Shown: piece after piece, positions 1 to 10,382 of the stretch
Numbering within the stretch: the first letter of the stretch is position 1
How the letters are laid out: every line of letters starts with the position of its first letter
NCBI GenBank assembly: GCA_029582165.1
Contig: CM055889.1
Coordinates: forward strand, 10,004,341-10,068,340
Reading direction: 5' to 3'
DNA from: Portulaca oleracea
Taxonomy: Eukaryota > Streptophyta > Magnoliopsida > Caryophyllales > Portulacaceae
Length of the DNA: 64,000 nt
The notes under the pieces: model-generated
Seen by the model: only the letters and a program-made list of their open reading frames with translations
What the model was told of the DNA's origin: nothing
The model's database searches: none
Translations under genes and position numbers: made by a program

Positions 1-3000
1 GCAAAGGTTTCCTCATAATCAATGCCTTCTTCTTGATTGTATCCTTTGGCCACCAATCTCGCTTTGTTTCTTGTAACAGTGCCATGTTCATCTAGCTTAT
101 TGCGAAAGACCCATTTTACGCCTATGACTGGATGATGTGTTGGTCTTGGGACAAGCTTCTAGACTGAGTTTCTTTCAAACTGGTTGAGTTCTTCTTGCAT
201 GGCAAGAATCCAGTTGTTGTCCTTTAGGGCTTCTTCAGGTTCCTTTGGTTCAATCTGTGAAACAAATGCATGAAATGCACAAAAGTTTCTAAGAGAGGAT
301 CGAGTTCTAATACCTGTTTCCAGACCTGAAAGGAGGTTATCACCCGGATGAGCAGGTTTGAATCTGAAGGTCCTTGATGACTCCTCGGTGCTCTGTTGTG
401 CAGTATCATTCATTTGAGGAGTTTTTGTTGGTGAGGGTCCTTGTCCTTCACTTGAAGAAGGTCCTTGTTCTTCATCATGTGGAGGTCCTTGTGCTTTATG
501 TTCCTCAGGTTCTGAGGTTGATTGCATGGTGTCATTTGGAGGAAGCTCTTCATTCTGTTGCAGAGGACCTTGCTGAAATATACGAGGGGTGTCCTCATCA
601 TCATCATCTTGAAAGATCTGGAATTTGATGGAGGACCTTTTTGATGGAGTGGTGGAAGTTTCATCGAAGACAACATGAATTGATTCTTCCACCCTTTTGG
701 ATGCTTTAATGTAGATTCTGTAAGCCTTGCTAGATAAGGAATATCCTACCAGTATTCCTTCTTCACTTCTTGGCTCAAATTTGCTTAAGGCCTTCTTGCC
801 ATTGTTATGAACGAAGCATTTGCATCCAATGGCCTTGAGGTGAGCTACATTTGGTATTTTACCCTTGAACAACTCATAGGGTGTCTTTTTCATGAATGAT
901 CTTATGGTACATCTGTTGAGAATGTAATTTGAGGCATTTATAATTTCAGCCCAAAGATAAAGGGGTAGATTGTTCTCATAGATGATTGTTCTGGCCATGT
1001 TTTCCAGAGTGCGGTTTTTCCGTTCAACCACACCATTCTGTTGTGGTGTCCTTGGGGCAGAGAAATTATGTGTGACCCCTTCCTGATCACAGAATTTTCC
1101 AAACTGATCTCGATTATCAAACTCTCTTCCATGATCTGTTCTTATAGACACTAGATTGAGTCCTGTAAGGACCTTGAGTTGCCTGTATAATTTCTCAAAT
1201 TCTGGGTAAGCCTCTGTCTTATCCTTCAAAAATAACACCCAGGTAAATCTGGAATAATCATCAACAATGACTAGTATGTATGAACGTCCTCCTAGACTTT
1301 TGTATGGGATTGGTCCACAGAGGTCCATATGCAACAGTTCAAGACATCTAGAGGTGGTTACTTGAGATAAAGGTTTGAAGGAGGTTCTGGTCTGTTTGCC
1401 TCTAGTACACGCATCACATACTTTGTCACAAATGAAATTTTGAGATGGTAGTCCTCTAACCAACCCTAGGTGTTTTAACTTTTGAAGAGTTTTCATGTTC
1501 ACATGTCCCAATCTCCGATGCCATAACCAGGTTTCATCTGATGCAACTTTAAGACAAGTAAGGTCCTTTGTCATGTGATTACTGAGGTCAATAACATACA
1601 CATTGTTCATTCGATGACCTTTAAGGACTATTTCATGAGAATCTTTCTCTATGATGCATGAGTTCTTATTGAACCAGACTTTATAACATCTATCACAAAA
1701 CTGAGAAATACTTAAAAGATTATACTCTAAACCTTCTACATAATATACATCATTTATACAGTTGACTGAGTCCTTACCGACCTTGCCGACTCCAAGGATC
1801 TTCCCTTGGCTTTTGTCTCCAAACATTACCTTCCCACTTTTGATGTCCTTGAGTTTTCTGAATTTGGTTGGATCTCCAGTCATATGTCTCGAGCATCCGC
1901 TGTCCAAATACCAGAGGTCGTTGTGAGCCTTGAGACATACCTGCACTGAAGGACATTATACCTTTCTTTGGGCCCGGAGGTTTATGAGAGGTTTCTTTGT
2001 TTGGGGGAACAGGCATGTTATTTGGTTTCTTTTGAACCCACGTTGCTTTGATTCTTGGTTTAGGTATATTAGTGGGTCTATGAGTGGGTAGGGATTCTGA
2101 TATGGTTCTGGGTGAACCAGGTTTATCTGTAGAGATTTTCTTTTTAGACTTTATGGTAGAATGAACTTGGTTTGCCTCTTGATTGAGAATGGAGTTCAGC
2201 TCTTTTCGGTTCTGGATCATTTCATTTCTCATGCTGACATTATCAGAGGTAAGATTTTTGATTATCTCTAATTGAGTTTCTATGGTTTTGGAGTTTGTTT
2301 CAACAATTCTAGTGAGGTATTGTACTTTGTCGGTGATAGTTGCAATGTAATCAAGCAGATTGAGCAATCTTGGTTTAAAATTATGTGGAGGACACTTCAA
2401 AAGGAGATTTGTAAATACCTCATCATTGTCATCCACTTGCGGTTCATCTGCTTGTGCTTCTGTGAGGTCCTTTGCCATGAGACAAAGGTTTGCAATTTCC
2501 TCGGACTCACTCTCACTTTCACTGCCTTCACTCTCACTCCATGTGGCAACCATAGCTTTGCTGTTCAATCTTTTTCCTCTGAAGTCACTTTGTTCCTTGA
2601 CTTTCTTTACATGAGGACATTCCCTGACCAAGTGATCTGTTGCACCACAAGCAAAGCATTTATATTCATTATCATCCTTGGTTTGAATTTTACCTTTGGG
2701 TGAAGGTCGTTTAGAGGATGATTCTCTTAGATAGGCACGGAATCTGGGATTCTTTCTGTATAGTCGTCTGAAACCCTTAGCTAACATGGCCATGGTTTCT
2801 TCATCATCATCCTCTGATTCTTCTTCAGGTTCTTTAGTGCTTTTGAGGGCAATGTCCTTGATCTGACTGGCCTCCGACAGTCGTATCTCATGTGCAAGGA
2901 GTTTGTCAATCAGCTCTTCAATTTTCAAGGTCTCTAGATCTTGAGCTTCTTCTATTGCCGTTACTTTTGGTCCCCACTTGTGCCTAGGAAGGCACTGAAG

Positions 3001-3549
3001 GACCTTGTTCACTTGTTCTTCATTGGAGTAGGATTTTCCAAGGGACTTGAGATGGTTGATGATTGCACTGAATCTTTTGAACATTGACTCAATAGACTCA
3101 TTTTCTTCCATCTTGAACCCTTCATACTTTTGAACTAGTATGTTGACCTTGGTCTTCTTTACTTGGTTTGTTCCTTCATAGGTTGTGACCAAGTAGTTCC
3201 ATATCTGCTGAGCTGTATCAAAATTGGACACTCTTTCAAATTCATTAGAGCTAAGACTGCAAATTAACAGATAGTGTGCATGAGTATTTTTCTTTGCTCA
3301 TTCTTTCTCTTCAGGTGTATACTCAGATCTTGGTTTGTCACTTGTTGTTCCATCTTCAGCAGTCTTCTGGGGAGTAGGATAATTTCCTTCGGTGACTACG
3401 TCCCAAATGTCCTCATCTTGATTTCTCAAGAAGATTTCCATTTGGCGCTTCCAAATTCTGTAGTTGTCACCTGTCAGTAAAGGTGATCTGTTCCATGAAC
3501 GTCCTTGACTTAAGTCTCCCATGTTGTGATCTCCCATGATCTTTGCCAC
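1..3549 (-). pseudogene. Copia gag-pol polyprotein, broken
   Basis: The gag N-terminus is at 3549-3298. An in-frame TGA at 3298-3300 stands where a Trp would be expected, and gag continues to about 1950. It includes a CX2CX4HX4C zinc knuckle (CFACGATDHLVREC, near 2620-2660) and an acidic stretch. A frameshift near 1940 leads into the protease motif DSGCSRHMTGD (near 1890). Integrase follows: an HHCC zinc domain (about 1510-1390), then the D, D and E of the catalytic core in HMDLCGP (near 1325), RTDHGREF (near 1127) and NGVVERKNRTL (near 1022). A TAG at 159-161 replaces the expected Trp just before RT. The minus-strand translation of 158-1 continues with typical Copia RT sequence (ARLVAKGYNQEEGIDYEETF). 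The breaks show a decaying copy. Confidence 0.93.
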
Positions 3550-3580
3550 AGAGCGATTAGTCTCTGAATTTTCAGTGGAC

Positions 3581-3595
3581 CAGACTCTGATACCA
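3581..3595 (-). other. Primer-binding site of the Copia element
   Basis: On the minus strand this reads TGGTATCAGAGTCTGG, matching the initiator-Met tRNA 3'-end complement (TGGTATCAGAGC) that most plant Copia elements use. It lies 2 nt inside the LTR boundary at 3598. Confidence 0.85.
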
Positions 3596-3597
3596 AT

Positions 3598-4471
3598 TGA
3601 AATAACCCTAGAGGGGGGTGAATAGGGTTATGAAAATTTCTGCACACTTAGATCACTGGTAAAGGACGTTAGTCCCTTAATCTGCTCAGATTAAGGTTCA
3701 ACACAATTCAATAACTGATAATGAGATAAAGGACAGTAAGAGAAATATGAATAACCTCCTTTATTTCAGTTAATTGAATAATATTGGATATCTCCTAAGG
3801 TAAAGGACCTTAGGGTTACAGAGAACCAAGCGCCTTACAATGGACGCTTCTTATTTCTGGAGAACTACACCCACCAAATCACAGTTTTGTGTTTACACAA
3901 ATTGAATCCTAATTCCGTCTAGGATTCGAAAACAAAAGCCTAACACAACTCTAGATCCGTTTAGAGTTTGATAGCACTCTCACAAAAAAAACACACCGAA
4001 CACTTTCACTCAAACACAAGAACACACTCTTTGTTTGAACAGTCGATTGCTTCCGTGGAATCGATTGTTATTCTTCGTGCTTGGTCTTCCTTATTTATGT
4101 GCGAATGCTCCTTGCTTCTGTCCGTTGAGGAATGAATTTTCCTTGCCTTGATTTGTTTCTACTTTCCTCTGGGCGAATATGTTCTTTTCCTTTTTGAGTT
4201 TTCCTTCCAATTTTTTTACTGATTTTATGCCTGCAATAGAATGGAATACACAATCAGTTAGTTTGGTTAGAAGTTTAGGCAGGAATTTAGAAAATTATTT
4301 CGTGAGAGGAAATCTTCCCTGATTTGGTGCTGCCGTTTGTCTTCTGTTTGTCATTCACTTCAAAACGTCTTGGATGGCTGGACATGAATGTCCTTCAGGT
4401 GCTTTGATACTGATGCCCTTGGGGTGTTGTACATGGATGACCTTCGGCTTGTTAAAAAGAGGGTTTCTACA
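3598..4471 (-). repeat. 5' LTR of the Copia element
   Basis: The inner edge is fixed by the adjacent primer-binding site. The plus strand begins TGAAATAACCCTAGAGG and ends near TTTCTACA, giving TG...CA ends and about 874 bp. The outer edge is uncertain by a few bases because the partner LTR is not in the window. An open frame entering PKS-1 exon 2 begins inside this LTR at 4374 but is accidental. Confidence 0.75.
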
Positions 4472-4557
4472 CATATCTTATTTTAAGTGTCTAATTGGGG
4501 CATCGTATTTAAGTGACATGACTTTTAATACTAACATGTGTGGCATTGCGTATGCAG

Positions 4558-5552
4558 GCGAGAAAACGACCATAAGGAAACGACATTTCTTTCTAACGGA
4601 GGAAATCTTGAAAGCGAATCCAAGCATGTTAACTTATGGAGCCTCATCTCTCGATGCTCGACGTGCCATAGTACTTGACCTTGTTCCCAAACTATGCATG
4701 GAAGCAGCCGCCAAAGCCATCCAAGAATGGGGCCAGCCCAAGTCCAAGATAACCCACCTCCTCACATGTTCCTCCGTAGAGCTGTCAGTGCCCGGCATTG
4801 ACTTCGACATAGCCAACCTTCTGGAGCTGGACCCCTCTGTCCAACGCTGCCCTATCCACTGGGTCGGATGTCAAGCCGGCCCCCAACTCCTCCGCCTTGC
4901 CATGGACATAACCAAGTGCCACAAACACGCCCGTGTTCTTCTCGTCTGGTCGGAGCTCAGCACCTTCAACTTCCACGCCCCCTCCTACGACAACCTCGGC
5001 TCGTTGGTCGGCCAAGCTCTGTTCGCCGACGCAGCAGCGGCAGTCATTGTGGGTGGCCATCCTCACGCCCCGATAGAAGCCCCGCTGTTCCGTCTTGTGC
5101 ACGGGTTCCAGGTGTCCAAGTTTGACGCCGAGAGTCCCACGGGGGAGATTCTCGAGATGGGACGGACCATAAATCTGCCGATGGGGGTCCCATCGCTGGT
5201 GTCGAAGGTGGCCAAGGAGTGTGCGGAGAAAGCGATGGAGTATTTGGGAATTAACGATGGGAACTCGATGTTTTGGATGGTGCATAACGCGGGGCCTAAG
5301 ATTACTGACGAAATCGAGGTCGAGCTGGGACTCAAACCAGAGAAGCTGGAGGTGACGAGGCATGTGTTGAGGGAGTATGGGCATATAGGGAGTGTGGGGG
5401 TGGTGTTCATGATGGATGAGATGCGGAAGAGGTCCTTTGAGCAAGGGAGAGCCACCACTGGAGGAGGCTGTAAATGGGGTGTTATGTTTGGATATGGACC
5501 AGGCCTTACTACTGAAACTATGGTCTTGCAGAGTGTACCTTTGGAACCGTAA
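4558..5552 (+). CDS. Type III polyketide synthase PKS-1, exon 2 (CHS-like, His for catalytic Asn)
   Basis: This exon encodes the catalytic bulk of a chalcone-synthase-superfamily homodimeric cytosolic enzyme (330 residues plus the split Cys). The acceptor TATGCAG precedes GC, which completes the Cys codon at CHS position 60, the conserved intron site of the family. By CHS numbering, Lys62 is kept. The nucleophile Cys164 is in WVGCQAGP (4869-4871) and His303 in MVHNAGPK (5283-5285). At Asn336 the sequence reads EYGHIGSVG, so His replaces the catalytic Asn (5382-5384). Other pocket changes are T194S, V196F, T197N, F265I and S338G; Phe215 and Gly256 are retained. The loop is GYGPG and the C-terminus ends QSVPLEP. 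The frame is intact. Exon 1 should lie left of the window, beyond the Copia insertion. The product cannot be predicted, and a non-chalcone or non-functional enzyme is likely. The exon is strikingly GC-richer than its surroundings. Confidence 0.93.
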
Positions 5553-5713
5553 TTTATTTCTTTCTCATCTTCATATATGCATGTTTTCTCAACTCATGCA
5601 CTACCACCTTTCGTATAATTGTTACCAAAATAATATCATAGCCGCGGAAACGCCGTCTTAGTGCTCACATGTTTTAAGTGTCTTGTTATTAAAATAATAT
5701 TATTATATATTAA
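5553..5713. other. PKS-1 3' flank
   Basis: This AT-rich stretch after the PKS-1 stop probably includes its 3' UTR. No certain polyadenylation signal could be picked. Confidence 0.4.
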
Positions 5714-6685
5714 GGGTGTGTTTGGTTGAGAGGAAAACGATTTTTGAGGAAATGGTTTTCCATTAGAAATGGTTTTCTAAGGAAAATGGGTTTCCATGTT
5801 AAATTTTCCCTTGTTTGGTAGGAGATAAATTATTTTTCGGAAAATGATCATTTATGTCAATATAAGTAGCGATATATGTTACAAATGAAAATATTTGGAG
5901 CTCAAAATTCATATTTGAGCTTTTCTTAAACATTTCTATCGTGTTATAAAGTTTCGTGGTAAACCGATAAAATTGAATTTTGCTTTTAAGTTTCAGTCAT
6001 ATTTAACCGCAAAAAAATGTCGACAAAAGTGGCGATATATGTTACAAATGAAAATAATTGGAGCTCAAAATTCATATTTGAGCTTTTTTAATCATTTATA
6101 TCGTATTGTAAAAAGTGACAAACTGAGAAAATTGAATTTTGCTCTTAAGTTTCAGTCATATTTAACCGCAAAAAAAATGTCGATAAAAGTGGCGATATAT
6201 GTTACAAATGAAAATATTTGGAGCTCAAAATTTATATTTGAGCTTTTCTTAGTTCATACTATGAAATCATAAAGTTTCGATTCAAACGGTTCAGTTTGAA
6301 TTTTTAAAAGTTTCAATCAGTTTTAGGGCAAAAACTTCTGATTTGATGTATATCGAAATAAATGTTATCAAATAAAAATATTTTGAGCTAAAAATTTATA
6401 TTTGAGGTTTTTTTTAATAAATTCTATCGTGTTACAAAATTTCGAGCAAAACCGTTAATGTTAAATTTTGGCCTCAAATTTCAGTTAGGGTTAGTAGTAA
6501 AAATCGATCCAACAATCAATGGTGGAAAATGATTTTTCTAGGTTGATCAAAGGAAGTCAATTTCCTCCCTTTAAAGGAAAATGATTTTCTTTGGAAATGA
6601 TTTTCTAAACTTTTTTTGTACCAAACACTAGAAAATTGGGAAAACATTTTCTAAAAAAATATTTTCTCCCCTACCAAACACACTC
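5714..6685. mobile_element. PIF/Harbinger-type (Tourist-like) MITE, 972 bp
   Basis: The element starts GGGTGTGTTTGGT and ends ACCAAACACACTC, so the ends are inverted repeats with one mismatch. It is flanked on both sides by TAA (5711-5713 and 6686-6688), the three-base duplication typical of PIF/Harbinger elements. The outer 100 bp on each side (GGAAAATGATTTTC-type words) pair with each other. The middle holds roughly 160-bp tandem repeats. There is no coding capacity. Confidence 0.85.
5869..6350. repeat. About 160-bp tandem repeats inside the MITE
   Basis: The segment beginning GCGATATATGTTACAAATG recurs at 5869, 6032 and 6192 (spacings 163 and 160 bp). A fourth, more diverged copy starts near 6347. 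Each unit contains GGAGCTCAAAATTCATATTTGAGC, itself a short inverted repeat. Small frames here such as 5973-6272 are by-products of the repeat. Confidence 0.85.
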
Positions 6686-6688
6686 TAA

Positions 6689-7118
6689 AATAAAATTTGA
6701 TGATAATCAATTCTATAATTATATAATCATATATAAACGGTATAGAGTTATATTTTTATTCATTATTTGTTACATTATAAAAAAATGTTTTAAATAAGCT
6801 TAACGAAAGGAATTGATTCAATTAGGGTATCATTTGCGTTAATTATCGGAAACTATGCATCCTAAGCTTTTTGTAATTGATAATTAGTACTTACTATTTT
6901 ATAAAGATAATTCAAAAATCATAAAAAAATATCATTTTAGTTAAAGGTAAGACACACACATAAAGATTGTCTTGGGACAAGAGTTATAACATCATCCCAA
7001 TCATTATATGGTCCACCACATCACTTTTATTAGATTTGTTTAGAAATTCGTCAATATTAATTATAGTATTCATCATATATTTATTAATATTATTACAAAA
7101 TTTATCAACATTTTTTAT
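6689..7118. other. AT-rich spacer
   Basis: No coding frame, structured repeat or recognisable element was seen between the Harbinger MITE and the Copia LTR relic. Confidence 0.5.
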
Positions 7119-8190
7119 TGTTAGGAAATTGTCCTAAAATCACCCAATCTTTTGATCCCACAATTATTTGATTCCTAATTGTATTAGTATATTATTTAGG
7201 TTTCGTTATTATGTTAGGTTTCCTAATTGTATTAGATTCTAAATCTAATTGGAGTGAGAGTCAAGTTAGGTTTATAGGGAGTTTTTCCTATAAATATATG
7301 TTGTTATCAACCTATTTACCTACGACATACAACAAACACACATTGAGAGCATTCTTCACCTCTACCTCATCCCTAGGTTGTGAGAGTCCTTTTAGAGAGT
7401 TATTTTGTCTTCAGTATATTCCCGCTGTGCTATTAACCCATTGAGATCTTGTCGTCGATCTCGCTGCGTTATATAACCCCTTGGGATCTCTCTCGTAATC
7501 TCTCCCCTTATACTAGTGGATTATTGCTCCGTTGTCGTCCGTGGTTTTTTCCCGATTTGGGTTTCCACGTAAATCGTGTGTCTTTATACTCTCTAACCTT
7601 TTAATTACTGATCTTGTTATATTTCTTCTCAATTTATACATCCTGATAATTTTATCTTCCGCTGCAAATACTAGGCTATCTTTTATCTCACTACTAAAAA
7701 TATGTGTATTACCAACCACTTTTTCCAACCAATTTAAAATGGTTGGAAAAACCAACCATTTTGGCAACTATTTAATATTCCAATTATTTCCCAAAACATT
7801 TTGTGGGAAAAATGATTGGAAATTCCAACCAATTTTGCTAAAATGGTTGGAAAATTTTCCTACCACCCTTTTTCCTACTATTTGAAGATGGTTGGAAAAA
7901 TGGTTGGATTACTAACCATTTTTCCAACCAATTTCAAATAATAGGAAAAATGAAGGTAGGAAAATTTTCCAACCAATTTTAGCGAAATTGGTTGGAGTTT
8001 CTAACCATTTTTCCCTCTAAATGTTTTGAAAAATAGTTGAAATATCAAATGGTTGCTAAAATAGTTGGTTTTTCCAACCATTTTAAATTGGTTGGAAAAA
8101 AGTGGTTGGTAATACACATATTTGTAGTAGTGCCTCGATCCTAACGATTGGTATCAGAGCCTCACAGGGGTATCTGAGCCAGTTCTAACA
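7119..8190 (+). mobile_element. Copia relic: one LTR plus primer-binding site
   Basis: The start TGTTAGGAAATTGTCC and the following sequence (CACAATTATTTG, CCTAATTGTATTAG, TTAGATTCTAAATCTA) closely match, in opposite orientation, the LTRs of the Copia element at 45548-50859, so the two belong to one family. The LTR ends near 8147. A tRNA-Met-type primer-binding site, TTGGTATCAGAGC, follows at 8148-8160. Only a few tens of bases of internal sequence remain. A CACTA-type MITE (7689-8132) interrupts the LTR near its 3' end. Confidence 0.8.
7689..8132. mobile_element. CACTA-type foldback MITE, 444 bp
   Basis: The ends are CACTACTAAAAATATGTG and CACATATTTGTAGTAGTG, which are complementary with few mismatches and carry the CACTA/TAGTG termini. 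The whole element is a near-perfect palindrome built from the word AACCATTTTTCCAACC. The flanking triplets are TCT and CCT, an imperfect 3-bp duplication. It could fold into one long hairpin if transcribed. It has no coding capacity; the open frames at 7513-7885 read through it. Confidence 0.85.
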
Positions 8191-8400
8191 TTTATAGTTA
8201 TCAAATATTCACAAATATTCATTACATAAAAAATTGATACATTTCAACATATGTAGTGTACGTACCTAGGTACACTATTAGAAATTATACGGTTTAGCGA
8301 GTGTATCATGGCTTGAGTTTAAAATCTAACACTAATATATACAAATCAGGTCTACCCAAAAATGGAATATTTGAAGATGATCAAAAGTGGCCACTAGGCC
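8191..8400. other. Short spacer before the CACTA element
   Basis: No feature was recognised here beyond the end of the Copia relic. Confidence 0.4.
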
Positions 8401-8966
8401 CACTACTACACAAATGGCCTATGGCAACACCAATGATGCAACACATTTTCAAATTGTTGTCTTAGGTATTTTAGGCATCACATTTTTTTTTGTTGCCTAA
8501 AGTTGCTATGGCAACATATTTAATAAAATGTTGCATAAACCATCTTATGCAACACTTATTAAGCTGTTGTTGTACCCCAGGCAAAAATTTCATATCAAGC
8601 GGGAAAGAAATTGGTAGCACTACCAAAACCAAAATTTCCCACCACCTAAAATACTTAAAAAAAATTATTAAAAAAACTCTCAACCCCTCAGTCCTTTGAC
8701 CTTGTATGTACTGTCTTTCACAGTTTCACCCATCAAACCCTAACACCCCCTCTCATCCTTCCCCACACACCTCACACAGTAACCCTCTCATCCCTTCCAT
8801 CTCACCCCCCAATTTCGCAGCTTTCATCTGTAGACACCGGGATTTGCACCGATATAATCCCGACTTGTCAACAGTTTAAATAAACTATCTGAGCTGGATA
8901 CATCATTGGGCCAATGTAACAAGCAAAGCAAACAAAACAAATGTAAGGTGGCCCACTACCGAGAAC

Positions 8967-10088
8967 AAAACCCGCACGGGTTTTAATTAAAGGAGACAGC
9001 CCAAAACCAGGACAGGCCCAAGGCGCGCCCCAGCCCAGGGAGTTCAAAACTCGCGCGGGTTTTCTATGGCCTAAGCGCGTCGTTTTGCTGGCCACGTCAC
9101 CGATCCGTGTGCATGGATGTGATAAAACCCGCGTGGGTTTTCTGTTTGAATCCGGCGCCAAAATCTTGATCATCCCATGATATTAGCTCATGTGTTTGAC
9201 CTTAAACCTTGACTTAGTGATTGCATGGCATAATCCTTGGGATGTTTCCTCCATTTCCCTCCTAAAACTCACATCACTCACCTATAAATACCCCTCCGTT
9301 TCACCCTCACTAATCACCAACTACTCTCATAAAAACTACCTCTATTATTCTCAACTAATCTCTCATCATACACTCTTAAAACTCCCATTATTCTCATATT
9401 ACCATCCCCTTACTCTACCAAAATCATCACTCACATATTACCCTACTACCACTTTCACACTCATCTTTCCATTCATTAAGTCAAGGCAAAATCAAGGTTT
9501 CCGATCGGCGCATTCGGACTTCTAAATTAAAGAGGTTCGCTCTCTTTTTTCTTGTCTTTGTATTCTTTAATCATGTAATTTATGTTTCATTTCCATTTCT
9601 TGTGCATATTTTAGTAAAAAAAAAAAACTTTGTTTTATTATGCATGTTAAGAATATAATTTCGCGAAATCTATTAAACCTCTCCCCGCTCTCTTTCACTT
9701 TAATGTTGATTTTAGTAGAGTCTGTTTTCTAACAGACGAATTTGAGAATTCTTATAATTCTCGAATTCGTAACCTTACCCCCGGACTTAGAATCGGGTTT
9801 CGTAGACTAGAGTGTTTTATTATTTTTAAGGTTTGTCGATTTCCTTAAATTGACTGGCGACTCTTAATTCTTTTATAACCCGTTTAATTATTTTAAACGT
9901 ACGGATTTACACCAAAATATTTAAAAATGATTTAGTATTTTCCATACACTAATCCAAGGCTAAAACCGAGAGAAAATGGGTCAGAAATTGATAAAACCCT
10001 CGCGGATTTTATCAGTTTCAGCCCACATTCTCTCGCCCAGGGAAAGGCACGGTCCAGCCCATGGATACTTAAAATCCGCGCGGGTTTT
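8967..10088. repeat. Five dispersed 18-bp palindromes in the 5' LTR
   Basis: AAAACCCGCACGGGTTTT at 8967-8984 is an almost perfect palindrome. Variants are at 9046-9063, 9124-9141, 9993-10010 and 10071-10088. The matching copies in the 3' LTR are at 25271, 25350, 25428, 26297 and 26374. Internal copies are at 19249, 20156, 20233, 23617 and 24458. Confidence 0.9.
9281..9290 (+). promoter_or_regulatory. Possible TATA box of the Gypsy LTR
   Basis: CTATAAATAC lies in the 5' LTR and is present in the 3' LTR as CTATAAATAT (near 25587). A CT-rich, leader-like stretch follows. This is a candidate core promoter by position only. Confidence 0.45.
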
Positions 10089-10362
10089 AGCTGTCCATGG
10101 CGGCCCGTTTGCCTTCTGTTGGGCCTGGATCTAGTATTTGGGCCAAAACTGAATTATTTTAAAATTATTTCGGTGTAATTTCGAATGATTAAATAATAAA
10201 AAACGGAATTATAAAATAAATAAAGTTTCATCATCCCGAAAATAAATTTCATAAAATAAAAATATCCTTATTTAAGGATTATGCAACCTTAGTCGGCTCC
10301 CGATCGTTTAAGTAGCGCATCACGGAGAAAAGGGTCACTCCCCTTTTTCCGGGGTCCTACAG

Positions 10363-10382
10363 ATTGGCGACTCCACTGGGGA
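10363..10382 (+). other. Primer-binding site of the Gypsy element
   Basis: ATTGGCGACTCCACTGGGGA directly follows the 5' LTR. It ends the TGGCGACTCC-type site seen in Tat/Ogre-like elements. The exact primer tRNA was not determined. Confidence 0.75.

Larger units (their letters stand above)
1..4471 (-). mobile_element. Copia LTR retrotransposon, 5' part (truncated by window edge)
   Basis: Reading on the minus strand, the order is 5' LTR (4471-3598), primer-binding site (3595-3581), gag, protease, integrase and the start of reverse transcriptase, which runs off the window at base 1. Gag-protease-integrase-RT is the Copia order. The element sits directly upstream of the splice acceptor of PKS-1 exon 2, so it lies in that gene's intron. 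The 3' LTR and target duplication are outside the window and cannot be checked. The reading frame is broken by at least two nonsense codons and a frameshift, so the copy is not autonomous. The acidic gag with a coiled-coil-like stretch might suggest the Sirevirus lineage, but that is a guess. Confidence 0.9.
8829..10361 (+). repeat. 5' LTR of the Gypsy element
   Basis: It runs TGTAGACACCGGG to GGGGTCCTACA, 1533 bp, matching the 3' LTR along its length. It contains five copies of the 18-bp AAAACCCGCGCGGGTTTT-type palindrome (8967, 9046, 9124, 9993, 10071) and a stretch with TATAAATA near 9282 that is a candidate promoter core. The small frame at 9190-9525 is repeated in the other LTR and is not a gene. 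Confidence 0.95.

Noticed and set aside
2272..2703. Plus-strand frames over the Copia gag
   Set aside because: Shadows of the minus-strand gag; the translation has no domain pattern.
4374..4557. Open frame upstream of PKS-1 exon 2 giving a 392-aa protein
   Set aside because: The first 61 codons read through a Copia LTR and intron sequence. The family splice acceptor at 4556-4557 and the split Cys codon set the true exon start.
4785..5458. Antisense frames of 219 and 131 aa over PKS-1 exon 2, and similar frames over PKS-2 exon 2
   Set aside because: They are shadows of GC-rich coding exons with no recognisable motif.
9190..9525. 111-aa frame present twice (also 25495-25830)
   Set aside because: It lies in both LTRs of the Gypsy element within the CT-rich leader; the duplication is the LTR pair, not a gene family.
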